This document shows, in pieces, positions 8,174-16,576 of a DNA stretch of 40,309 nucleotides. This DNA comes from Myxococcota bacterium (GTDB lineage: Bacteria; Myxococcota_A; UBA796; JAFGLY01). Positions within the stretch are counted from its first letter, which is position 1, and each line of letters opens with the position of its first letter. The notes under the pieces are model-generated. The model did not search any database and had not been told where the DNA came from. It saw nothing but the letters and a program-made list of their open reading frames with translations. The stretch is from positions 1-40,309 of the forward strand of contig JAJRWT010000112.1 in NCBI GenBank assembly GCA_024276675.1, read 5' to 3'. The position numbers and the translations under genes were made by a program.

Positions 8174-9289
8174 TCATGGAGCATGTCCATCCAGCATCCA
8201 ATCCAACCAACGGCGCAGTGGGTGTTTGGGCAGCAAAGGGTCTCTGAATGCCGGATCTGTGCAAACCTCCAATCGCCAACCTTCCTTTACGGATCGAAAA
8301 CGAATGCTCGTTCCGAGGACTCGAAGGGATGCAAATGCAGGGTTACAGGTGAACGATGTTTTGTTGGGAGCGAGCCGCAGTGCTCCCTCGCCGAGTAAGC
8401 CATCAAGCCATCGAAGAATTTGCAGTCCGCCGTTCTTGCGTTGGCTTACCAACAGGAAATCGTCACCGTAGCGAACAGCGGCAACCATACCCAGCGTACG
8501 CGCAGGCTCCATGGCGTTCAGTGCATTTCTGATCGGCAGGTCCACCAAGGGATGCATGTATAGGTTGGCAAGGAGTGGCGAGAGCGGAGCACCCTGGGGA
8601 ACTCCTCGCCCCGGTGTACTCGGGTGAGTCCAAGCCATGAGCCAACGGCGCTGCAACCATCGCCACAATGGATCGCTCCAAACGGCATCTATCGCCCGCA
8701 GAAGGTAGGGATGCGCCAGGTTGTCGAAGAGACCTTCTACATCCGCCTTGACCACCTCCAACCAAGGTCTGGTGCCACAGGAGGACAGAAGGTGGCGAAT
8801 GGCGGTGGCGGGTGAGCGGCCGGGACGGTAGCCGTGGACGTGGGATTGAAAGTGGTGGTCGATCAGAGGTGTGACGGCCATGTGCAGGGTTGCCTGGACT
8901 ATCCGGTCAGATAGGCCGGGAATACCCAGCAAACGAACGCCCCCGTGTTTCTTGGGTGTACAGATACGTAGCAGCGGGCGAGGGCAATATTTGCGGGAGA
9001 GTACCCTGCGCCGCAAGACGAACAAGTTATGCTCCAGGTGCCTTGAGAAGAGGGAAACTGTAACGCCATCCAGCCCCGGAGAGGGATGGCGTCGAACCCG
9101 AGCCCATGCCTGTTGGAACAGGCCCGGAGTCAGCATGCTGGCCAGCGAAGCTCGGAGAGGAAGCAAGGCCGATGCGGCCCCTCGTCGTTCCCAGGGCAGC
9201 AACCGGTTTCGCTCCCAGGGCAATGCCCCACCTCCACTCAAGGGAAGAGTCCCGACTCGCTTCCAGGGTTCAGATTGGTTCGTCATCAC
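8174..9289 (-). CDS. Reverse transcriptase (group II intron/CRISPR-RT-like), free-standing
   Basis: 371 residues. Motifs in order: LRICTPKKHGGVRLLGIP (about 107-124), HGYRPGRSP (152-160), KADVEGLFD with the first catalytic Asp at about 183, GVPQGAPLSPLLANLY (229-244) and AVRYGDD with the catalytic pair at 276-277. YGDD replaces the more usual YADD. The fold is that of bacterial RTs related to group II introns, the group from which CRISPR-associated RTs come. There is no maturase, endonuclease, Cas1 or Cas6 fusion, and no retron-type features were seen. It is the last gene of a three-gene operon: its ATG overlaps the TGA of the DUF697-like gene (ATGA). A repeated LPWER motif occurs near the N-terminus. 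A role in making cDNA for spacer capture is plausible given Cas1/Cas2 elsewhere in the window, but an independent RT defence operon is equally possible. Confidence 0.85.
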   Translation of the reverse strand: MMTNQSEPWKRVGTLPLSGGGALPWERNRLLPWERRGAASALLPLRASLASMLTPGLFQQAWARVRRHPSPGLDGVTVSLFSRHLEHNLFVLRRRVLSRKYCPRPLLRICTPKKHGGVRLLGIPGLSDRIVQATLHMAVTPLIDHHFQSHVHGYRPGRSPATAIRHLLSSCGTRPWLEVVKADVEGLFDNLAHPYLLRAIDAVWSDPLWRWLQRRWLMAWTHPSTPGRGVPQGAPLSPLLANLYMHPLVDLPIRNALNAMEPARTLGMVAAVRYGDDFLLVSQRKNGGLQILRWLDGLLGEGALRLAPNKTSFTCNPAFASLRVLGTSIRFRSVKEGWRLEVCTDPAFRDPLLPKHPLRRWLDWMLDGHAP

Positions 9290-9648
9290 CCCGTCCCAGC
9301 TTCGGGTACATCAGGATATGGCTGCTTGAACCATCGAATGGCCATCCATCCAACGGCTTCCGTGATCCCAGCAGCAGTACAAGCGTTCAGCAGATTGCCA
9401 AGGCCAGGCATCCAGCTCAGGAGTAGTTGGCTGCTGGTACGTCCCGCCATTGTTGCGCCCAGGGTCAGCGCCAGTTCGGCAGCCGTTGTGCGGCTCATCT
9501 CGACACCGTGGCGCTCGGCAAGAGCCAGGATCATTGTGGTCTGTATGGACACCAGCACCGGAGCATCGGATCCGGGAAGCTGCGCCAAGCCTGAACCCAC
9601 TCCGGCAGACAGGGTCGAGAAAACGTGGACTAGTGTTCTATCTGTCAT
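9286..9648 (-). CDS. DUF697-like small membrane protein
   Basis: 120 residues. The central part (LALAERHGVEMSRTTAAELA, then LLSWMPGLGNLLNA and AAGITEAVGWMAIRWF) matches the pattern of DUF697-type domains: a short motif with Tyr/His-Gly-Val, a Pro-Gly-x-Gly turn, and a helix beginning Thr-Glu-Ala-x-Gly. These domains are usually membrane-associated and often accompany GTPases or envelope functions. Here the domain stands alone in an operon with a reverse transcriptase. It overlaps both neighbours (11 nt upstream, 4 nt downstream), so the three products are likely made together. The function is unknown. A membrane-anchoring or pore role in an RT-based defence unit is one possibility, but nothing in the sequence proves it. 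Confidence 0.6.
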   Translation of the reverse strand: MTDRTLVHVFSTLSAGVGSGLAQLPGSDAPVLVSIQTTMILALAERHGVEMSRTTAAELALTLGATMAGRTSSQLLLSWMPGLGNLLNACTAAGITEAVGWMAIRWFKQPYPDVPEAGTG

Positions 9649-9931
9649 TGCCCACCCATCGAATCAGAATTGAGTCAGAGTCAGGCATGTCCACGGTCTT
9701 TCCCGAGCACTCCACCCGCGTGCCAGCGATGAGGTCCCCCACCCGACACCAGGCACACATCCAGCCCAACGCTACAGCCGAGATCCCCCGGCCCACAGCG
9801 AGCATTCCTCCCTGTTGGTATGCAGCATACAAGCCCACCATGTCGTATGCCATGGCCAACAGACCGAGAATCGCGATCACGAATACGATTACTATTGTTT
9901 CAAGCCGGTTCTGCTGAATATGCCTTTCCAT
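9638..9931 (-). CDS. Small two-helix membrane protein, first gene of the RT operon
   Basis: 97 residues from an ATG preceded by AGGAG with a 7-nt spacer; the frame is open further upstream, but this is the best start. Two hydrophobic segments are visible: about residues 10-30 (IVIVFVIAILGLLAMAY) and about 40-65 (MLAVGRGISAVALGWMCAW). A short polar C-terminal tail follows (residues 66-97, with GTRVECSG and DSDSILIRW). No family was recognised. The tight overlap with the DUF697-like gene makes co-function likely. It could be a membrane anchor or effector for the RT. The short length and lack of motifs prevent a firmer call. Confidence 0.65.
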   Translation of the reverse strand: MERHIQQNRLETIVIVFVIAILGLLAMAYDMVGLYAAYQQGGMLAVGRGISAVALGWMCAWCRVGDLIAGTRVECSGKTVDMPDSDSILIRWVGNDR

Positions 9932-9960
9932 TCTACGCTCCTGTCCGAGGCCGCTGTGGG

Positions 9961-10057
9961 GAGCCTGAAAACAGGCTCGTCCATCAGTGCTCAGGGGATA
10001 GACGTATCTGGAGCGAGATCCTGACAGCTTGATTTCGGAACAAGTGCCAGAACTTGT
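9961..10057 (-). other. Two hairpins in the upstream region of the RT operon
   Basis: Upstream of the first gene of the minus-strand RT operon lie two perfect stem-loops: GAGCCTG-AAAA-CAGGCTC at 9961-9978 and ACAAGT-GCCAGA-ACTTGT at 10040-10057. They would fall in the 5' leader of the mRNA or in a small RNA. No convincing promoter hexamers were found before the ISL3 element begins at 10075, so the element may have displaced or replaced the native promoter. Confidence 0.4.
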
Positions 10058-10078
10058 GCGAATACCGCTTTTTCGGGT

Positions 10079-10244
10079 CTTCCGGATCCCGGTGGGGAAA
10101 GGGCCTCGCAGGTAATGATAGTGCACCATCGACCGGTGTTCTCAGCCGGCGGCCTTTGTTGGGCCGGTGAACAGACCCACGCTGTTCAGATGGAGTTGCA
10201 AGCGTTCGACGGGGTGGACAAGAGAGGGCAGGTTGAAGGTGAAC
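10079..10244 (-). repeat. 166-bp inverted repeat, copy A (left end of ISL3 element)
   Basis: Read on the minus strand, this matches 32697-32862 over 166 bp without gaps and with about ten mismatches by eye. The two copies face outward at the two ends of a 22.8-kb segment containing the CRISPR array and the cmr operon. Confidence 0.9.
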
Positions 10245-10357
10245 CAACAGCAACAAGTAGCCCTCCAGTGTCCACGAGCCTCATGTATCACGCTTTCGGA
10301 GCACGAACCTAGCGCTTTCAGAAGACCGAGTACCGCGGGGGAGCGGTCTACTTCCAC

Positions 10358-11479
10358 TTGGTCAAGAGGTACCACGAGTGCGCGAAGTGCCGCAGCTCAG
10401 CGGTCGGCCTCGCCCAACAGCGCCATTACACGCTGAGAACCGTGCCCATCGGCGCCAAGCCGGTGTTCCTGTTGGTGGCGTTGAGCACGTTGATGTGCTG
10501 GAACTGTGGCGCAGGCCAGCAGGAGGCTGGGGATATCGCGGATCCGAAGAAGAGCTACACGCGGGCCTTCGCCCGCCTGCTGATCGAGCTGTCGACGAAG
10601 ATGACCATGCTGGACATCGCCCTCCGCCTGGGAGTGGGCTGGGAACTTGTGAAGGGCATCATCGAGGAACGCCTGCAGCACCGTGCCAAGCGCCGCTCGT
10701 GGCGAGGTGTGCGGAGGATGGCCATCGACGAGATCGCCGTCCGCGAGGGGCAGAACTACATGACCATCGTCGTTGACCTGGACTCGGGCCGAGTCCTTTG
10801 CTTTGCAGAGGGCGATGCCCACAGTGCCTTGGAGGCCTTCTTCCGGAAGCTCCGCAGGTCACGGGCCAGGCTCGAAGCCATCGCCGTCGACATGAGCGGG
10901 GGGTATCTGAAGGCCGTGAAGCTGTGTACCCCGAAGGGCGTGCTGGTAGTCCACGACCGCTACCACGTGGTCGCCGAGATGAACCGCGTGATGGACAGCG
11001 TCCGCCGTGACGAGCAGAACCGCCTTGACGCCGAGGCCAGAAAAGTGTCCAAGGGCTCCCGTTACCTCCTGCTCTACGGCAAAGAGAAGCTCGATGAGCT
11101 TCCCAGGAAGAAGGCGCGGCTCGACGCCCTGCTGGAGGCCAACGAGTTCCTGCACGAGGTCTACCGGCTCAAGGAGGACCTCCGCCTCTTCTGGTCCCAA
11201 GAGAGCAGGAAGAAGGCGGACGACTTCATCCACTCGTGGTTCTCGGAGGCCAGCGGGCTCGGCAACGCTCATGTCACCAGGATGGCCAACACCATCGAGC
11301 GGCGCATGGCGGCCATCCTGGCCTGGTACGACCAGCCGATCACGACAGGTCCCCTGGAAGGCTTGAATAACAAGATCAAGGTCCTGAAGCGGTCCGCCTA
11401 TGGCTACCGGGACCAGGCGTTCTTCGGACTCCGTATCCTCTTCCTCCATGAAACGCAGTTCAAACTGGCGGGGGCATAG
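10358..11479 (+). CDS. ISL3-family DDE transposase, N-terminus probably broken
   Basis: The intact frame gives 373 residues from a TTG, but homologous-looking sequence (RFQKTEYRGGAVYFH) begins 45 nt upstream. A plausible original ATG at 10283 (MYHAFGART) is separated from it by an in-frame TAG at 10310, so the N-terminus seems to carry a nonsense mutation. A zinc-ribbon remnant (CAKC, later CWNC) is followed by a helix-turn-helix region and the DDE core: MAIDEIAVREG (first Asp), AVDMSGGYLKAV (second Asp) and GPLEGLNNKIKVLKR (Glu), with the family's SAYGYRD and FF motifs near the end. The three catalytic acids are present. It may still be translated from an internal start, but full activity is doubtful. 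It sits between the RT operon and the CRISPR leader. Confidence 0.8.
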   Translation: MVKRYHECAKCRSSAVGLAQQRHYTLRTVPIGAKPVFLLVALSTLMCWNCGAGQQEAGDIADPKKSYTRAFARLLIELSTKMTMLDIALRLGVGWELVKGIIEERLQHRAKRRSWRGVRRMAIDEIAVREGQNYMTIVVDLDSGRVLCFAEGDAHSALEAFFRKLRRSRARLEAIAVDMSGGYLKAVKLCTPKGVLVVHDRYHVVAEMNRVMDSVRRDEQNRLDAEARKVSKGSRYLLLYGKEKLDELPRKKARLDALLEANEFLHEVYRLKEDLRLFWSQESRKKADDFIHSWFSEASGLGNAHVTRMANTIERRMAAILAWYDQPITTGPLEGLNNKIKVLKRSAYGYRDQAFFGLRILFLHETQFKLAGA

Positions 11480-11518
11480 GTGGCGTATCAGGCCGAAACC
11501 ACCGGAATCCGGATGAAC

Positions 11519-12133
11519 TTGAAAATGTGGCATATGGGCGCATCGAGCGTAAAATCTGCTCTGCGCACCATCCGTGCTGGCCCACATCGCGACCTCACGG
11601 ACCTCGGGGAGGCGTCACGATGCTAACAGCAAGTTGCGTGCCAGATCTGGGCCGGCGATTATGGATTATGGTACTTTCCTTTTTTGACCTCTTGATGTGG
11701 TATGGATATCAAGTCCCGTCTTCCTTGAAGCCCGTGTTCTTTGACATTCTCCATAAGACATGTTCTAATATAGCCATGCTCAGACAGACGCCATCAGGGC
11801 CATGCCTTTCCAGCCAAGTTCTCCAGGTAGCTTGCGCTTCCCTCGCTGAACACGCTGGTGGGCGTCGTTTCCAGCCCGGACGGCCCGGATGGATCGCGCC
11901 GTTGTTGTCCAGGTCGTGGCCGATCCGGCCAGATACTGTCCACCTTGCGCCAACCTCGGGCCCTACTCGAAAACCCAGTTTCGTCCGTAAGGTCGGCGCA
12001 AATGGAAATCGAGCAATTTCAAGGACTTACGGTCACTCGGTTTCCGGCGGTTTGACATGTCAATGCTTTTTCGAAGAGGTCGGCGTTTTTGCCCTCGATT
12101 CTCCAGTTTCCAATGAGCGAACCGAGGGCCGCC
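11519..12133 (+). promoter_or_regulatory. CRISPR leader region
   Basis: About 600 bp without a supported gene between the ISL3 element and the first CRISPR repeat. The repeat ends in GATTGAAAC, the usual 3' end of a type III repeat in the transcribed direction, and degenerate repeats lie at the far right. The leader is therefore on the left. The stretch from about 11650 to 11780 is AT-richer than its surroundings and holds a strong promoter. Further on are a 7-bp inverted repeat (CCGTAAG with CTTACGG) and a 12-nt perfect palindrome TTGACATGTCAA at 12052-12063, about 70 nt before the first repeat, which could bind a regulator or adaptation factor. Confidence 0.65.
11741..11769 (+). promoter_or_regulatory. 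Sigma-70-like promoter facing the CRISPR array
   Basis: TTGACA at 11741-11746 and TCTAAT at 11764-11769, separated by 17 nt, give a near-consensus promoter pointing to the array. The first repeat is about 360 nt downstream, so the transcript would carry a long leader. Confidence 0.6.
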
Positions 12134-15100
12134 CTCGCAGCCCATGCCCCGCGAAGGAGGGGATTGAAACCCAGAAGGAATTGCTGACCAAGTCGTAAGC
12201 GCTTCCGTTCTCGCAGCCCATGCCCCGCGAAGGAGGGGATTGAAACATATCGGTCCAACCAAGCACATGTAGGCGCTTTCTGGTTCCTCGCAGCCCATGC
12301 TCCGCGAAGGAGGGGATTGAAACCGTCCGAGTATGACCCCGACGTCCCCACCGCGGGCCAACACTCGCAGCCCATGCCCCGCGAAGGAGGGGATTGAAAC
12401 AAACGACTACAACGACTACAAGGAAAAAAAAAGCGCATGACTCGCAGCCCATGCCCCGCGAAGGAGGGGATTGAAACGTAGACCTGGGTCCACTCGTCGT
12501 CGTCGATGGCCGTGTCCTCGCAGCCCATGCCCCGCGAAGGAGGGGATTGAAACTCGCCGGTATGGTTATTGCCGCCGCGGAACCCGACTCGCAGCCCATG
12601 CCCCGCGAAGGAGGGGATTGAAACTCTCCTCGCTCTTGATGCGCTCCTGCACCGCGAGGAGCCACTCGCAGCCCATGCCCCGCGAAGGAGGGGATTGAAA
12701 CTCCAGGCGTCCCCGGATCGCGAGGAGCCACGTGGACCCAACTCGCAGCCCATGCCCCGCGAAGGAGGGGATTGAAACTAGCCAGGTACTCGCTACTCGC
12801 TGGCGAATTCGTTTTGCCACTCGCAGCCCATGCCCCGCGAAGGAGGGGATTGAAACTAGTAGCAGTCCGCCATGAAGGCGGACCACTCCTCCTCTGCTCG
12901 CAGCCCATGCCCCGCGAAGGAGGGGATTGAAACTCACCGACAAGAAGAAAAAGAAGAAAAAGATACAAACTCGCAGCCCATGCCCCGCGAAGGAGGGGAT
13001 TGAAACGGACTGCCCAAGTGCCTGGAACATCTCCGGGCGGGCCACTCGCAGCCCATGCCCCGCGAAGGAGGGGATTGAAACCATTACGAATTTCCAGGAG
13101 TTCTTCACGGTCAGGGCGATACTCGCAGCCCATGCCCCGCGAAGGAGGGGATTGAAACAACATTGAGCGTTTGTATGTTGGCATATAGTTCCAAGGGGTC
13201 TCGCAGCCCATGCCCCGCGAAGGAGGGGATTGAAACCACCACGATCACCCCATCGTCACCCTTCCTCCACCACTGACTCGCAGCCCATGCCCCGCGAAGG
13301 AGGGGATTGAAACTCACAGCAGGTCTCCTATACCCGTGACGCTGGAAGCGTCACTCGCAGCCCATGCCCCGCGAAGGAGGGGATTGAAACCACCCGCGGG
13401 ATATAGATGGTCTGCCTCACAGCACTCGCAGCCCATGCCCCGCGAAGGAGGGGATTGAAACGATGACAACCGGACGCCCCTCAGCGGTCCTGGCTACTCG
13501 CAGCCCATGCCCCGCGAAGGAGGGGATTGAAACATAGTACGACGAACCATCATCCCATGCACCAATCTCTACCTCGCAGCCCATGCCCCGCGAAGGAGGG
13601 GATTGAAACTCGAGGGCCCCTCTCTCATCCCCCCACGTGATACACCACACTCGCAGCCCATGCCCCGCGAAGGAGGGGATTGAAACCGAGATGTTCCAGG
13701 GCGCTCGGCAGGGCGCCCTTGTTCCGGACTCGCAGCCCATGCCCCGCGAAGGAGGGGATTGAAACTTGAATACCAGGCTATAGCCTACGAGGTCGACCTC
13801 GTAGCTCGCAGCCCATGCCCCGCGAAGGAGGGGATTGAAACTACTGGTAGACGAACTGGTCTCCCATGCCGTAGTCCGGCTCCTCGCAGCCCATGCCCCG
13901 CGAAGGAGGGGATTGAAACCCCAAACGGCGTCATTCGGGGGGAGAACCCATCCCGCCACTCGCAGCCCATGCCCCGCGAAGGAGGGGATTGAAACGTCCC
14001 AATGCTCCTCCCCGAATGACGCCCAAACGGCGTCATCTCGCAGCCCATGCCCCGCGAAGGAGGGGATTGAAACGGCCGAGTCCCCTATCTCAGTGAGACG
14101 GAAGAAGTCCCGCCTCGCAGCCCATGCCCCGCGAAGGAGGGGATTGAAACGGACGGCGGCCCGGATTGTTTGAGTCTTGCTAGTGGCCGGCCTCGCAGCC
14201 CATGCCCCGCGAAGGAGGGGATTGAAACTCCTCGCCCCTTTTGTCGGGACGCTGGGCGAGGATCTCTCGCAGCCCATGCCCCGCGAAGGAGGGGATTGAA
14301 ACCCGCTGGAAGCAGTCAAACCAGCGGCGAGAGAGGGGGGGGCTCGCAGCCCATGCCCCGCGAAGGAGGGGATTGAAACTACAGGACTGTCACCTTCTTG
14401 GTAGACCTTTCCAGGCCTTCTCGCAGCCCATGCCCCGCGAAGGAGGGGATTGAAACCCCGAAGATTTGATTTCGCATTCATCCTGACTCACGGGCCTCGC
14501 AGCCCATGCCCCGCGAAGGAGGGGATTGAAACGCTGCCGCGAGGCGTGGTGGCGCCCAGGCCCAGGCGTCCGACTCGCAGCCCATGCCCCGCGAAGGAGG
14601 GGATTGAAACCAGCAAGGAGCCGCCGGACGACGACTTGCTGCTGCCGAAGACTCGCAGCCCATGCCCCGCGAAGGAGGGGATTGAAACTCCCAACTCTCC
14701 TCCCCGAATGACGCCCAAACGGCGTCATTCTCGCAGCCCATGCCCCGCGAAGGAGGGGATTGAAACACTCTCCTCCCCGGAGGACGCCCAGACGGCGTCC
14801 TCCGGGCTCGCAGCCCATGCCCCGCGAAGGAGGGGATTGAAACTGGCAAGCGTCCTCGATGATGGGAAAGACGCCATGCAGGCTCGCAGCCCATGCCCCG
14901 CGAAGGAGGGGATTGAAACTCGGCGTTTATTTCGGCGATGAACTCCCAGTCCCCGCTACTCGCAGCCCATGCCCCGCGAAGGAGGGGATTGAAACGCAGG
15001 ACATCCTGCCTTCGCCGGTCTAACCCTTTCGGGCGCCTCGCAGCCCATGCCCCGCGAAGGAGGGGATTGAAACTCGTCGCCCGGTCCTTGGAGAAGAACT

Positions 15101-15529
15101 TGGGCTTGCCCGCCCTCGCAGCCCATGCCCCGCGAAGGAGGGGATTGAAACGCGAGAAGCCTATCGCCGTCCCACACGTAGTAGTGAGCGCCTCGCAGCC
15201 CATGCCCCGCGAAGGAGGGGATTGAAACACCCGCCGTGCCCTGCGCGATGTGTCCGCGAGCGATGACTCGCAGCCCATGCCCCGCGAAGGAGGGGATTGA
15301 AACAACTTCAGGGGATGGGTGGGGGCCGACCAAGCGGAGTTCCTTGCAGCCCATGCCCCGCGAAGGAGGGGATTGAAACAACCAGATCACCCCACCACCT
15401 AAGATGACCCATAGAGCTGCTCGCAGCCCATGCCCCGCGAAGGAGGGGATTGAAACAGCCTCTATGGGCTCAGTCATCCGGTCATGGCGCCACTCGCAGC
15501 CCATGCCCCGCGAAGGGGGGGATTGAAAC
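12134..15529 (+). CRISPR. CRISPR array, 45 repeats of 37 nt, 44 spacers
   Basis: The repeat starts CTCGCAGCCCATG and ends GGGGATTGAAAC, 37 nt, and is nearly invariant. Exceptions: repeat 3 (12287-12323) has one C-to-T change, repeat 43 (15343-15379) begins CTTGCAG, and repeat 45 (15493-15529) has one A-to-G. Spacers are 34-42 nt, mostly 38-41. A further degenerate repeat ends at 15679. The ATTGAAAC 3' end is the 8-nt crRNA handle typical of type III systems and would be left by the Cas6 encoded at 22321-23241. The decayed copies at the right mark the old, leader-distal end. Eleven spacers contain perfect inverted repeats of 7 bp or more; these are described as findings. The repeat itself has only a weak CCCC/GGGG stem. 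Confidence 0.98.
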
Positions 15530-15800
15530 TGGCCCAGGAGGCAGGCGTCAGGCGCCAGGCGGCAGGGGGGGGCAGGCGCCAGGCGGCAGGGGGGGGCAGT
15601 CGGGCCAGGCGTCAGGCGCAAGGCGGCAGGTCCAGGGGCAGCGGTACAGAACATGCCCCGCGAAGGAAGGGATTGAAACTGGCCCAGGAGGCAGGCGTCA
15701 GGCGCCAGGCGGCAGGGGGGGGCAGGTGCCAGGCGGCAGGGGGGGGCAGTCGGGCCAGGCGTCAGGCGCAAGGCGGCAGGGGGCGGCCAGGCGGCAGGGG
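15530..15800 (+). repeat. Duplicated array trailer with degenerate CRISPR repeat
   Basis: Two 150-bp units follow each other. Each has a CRISPR repeat (intact at 15493, degenerate at 15643-15679, where the first nine bases are lost) followed by about 100 bp made of short CAGGCGGCAGGGGG-type repeats. The two 100-bp parts (15531-15630 and 15681-15780) differ at only one or two positions. The region ends where the truncated IS66-type sequence begins near 15801. Confidence 0.85.
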
Positions 15801-16576
15801 GTGTGGAGGAGGCGGCTTCAGCTCTTGCGAGCAAAGACGTAATCAACGTGGACGAGACAGGCTGTAAGGTGGCTGGCAAACGGGCTTGGCTATGGGTCTT
15901 TTCTGCGGCGGCCTTCACATACTTCGTCATCACGCCCCGTCGCAGCCGTGCCATTCTCGAACAGATCTTCTCCGCAGGGCATCCGGGAACGATCTTCAGC
16001 GACCGCTGGAGCGCCTACTCGTTCTTCTCCGCTTCACGAAGGCAGCTCTGCTGGTCCCACCTGCTCCGGGATCTGGAGGGCATAGTAGACGCCAAGGGGG
16101 CGGGCTCCCTTCCGGCCCGGGAGATCCTGCTGGCGGCCAAGCACATGGTCGCCGACTGGCCTGCCTTCCGACGGGGAGAGATCGCCAGGGCGGAGCTTGC
16201 CGAGAGGATCGCTCCGTATCAGGTGTCATTACGCGTCTTTGCCGAGGCAGGCTCCAGGCAGGACAAGGACCGCAAGTGGCGAGGTCTGGGGCGGGATCTG
16301 ATACGCTACGAGGACGCGGTGTTTCGCTTCGTTCATGTCGATGGTGTCGAGCCCACGAACAACCAAGCCGAGAGAGACATACGCCCTGCCGTTCTGTGGA
16401 GACGGTCTGCACAGGGCACACGTTCGGGTGGTGGCTCCTTGTTCGTGTCGAGAATGCTGACCGTAGCCGCGACCTGCCGGCGCCGGGGCCATCGCCTGCT
16501 CGACTTCCTGGAGCACGTGGTAACCGCACACCAGCGTGGCGAGCAGCCACCATCTCTGCTCGCCCTTGCATACTGA
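15801..16576 (+). pseudogene. IS66-family transposase, N-terminally truncated
   Basis: The frame gives 257 residues of an IS66-family transposase starting just before the catalytic core. INVDETG holds the first Asp, SDRWSAY the second, and NNQAERDIRPAVLW the Glu. The usual N-terminal coiled coil, the SSKPPSSD linker and the zinc-binding part are missing, replaced by CRISPR trailer repeats. All three catalytic acids remain, but a protein without the DNA-binding half is unlikely to transpose. It is about 70-80% similar by eye to the more decayed copy at 31599-32628. Confidence 0.85.

Larger units (their letters stand above)
10075..11518 (+). mobile_element. ISL3-family insertion sequence
   Basis: About 1.44 kb, bounded by imperfect inverted ends. 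The left end at 10075 reads GGGTCTTCCGGATCCCGG and the right end at 11491-11518, read inward, contains TCATCCGGATTCCGGTGG; TCCGGATnCCGGTGG is common to both. The GG-T-CTTC start is typical of ISL3 ends. It carries one transposase gene. No target duplication was identified. The left 170 bp recur in inverted orientation at 32697-32862. Confidence 0.7.

Noticed and set aside
8174..9931. A retron
   Set aside because: No msr-msd-like RNA with inverted a1/a2 repeats was recognised, and the RT motifs look group II/CRISPR-like.
10142..10250. A protein C-terminus (FTFNLPSLVHP type) in both 166-bp copies
   Set aside because: The region falls inside the ISL3 end, opposite to the transposase, and no upstream coding part is shared; it is probably non-coding despite the open frame.
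12019..15954. Long open frames on both strands across the CRISPR array, with repeating peptides
   Set aside because: They are translations of the 37-nt repeat and spacers; the repeating peptide follows from the DNA repeat and no start or domain supports a gene.
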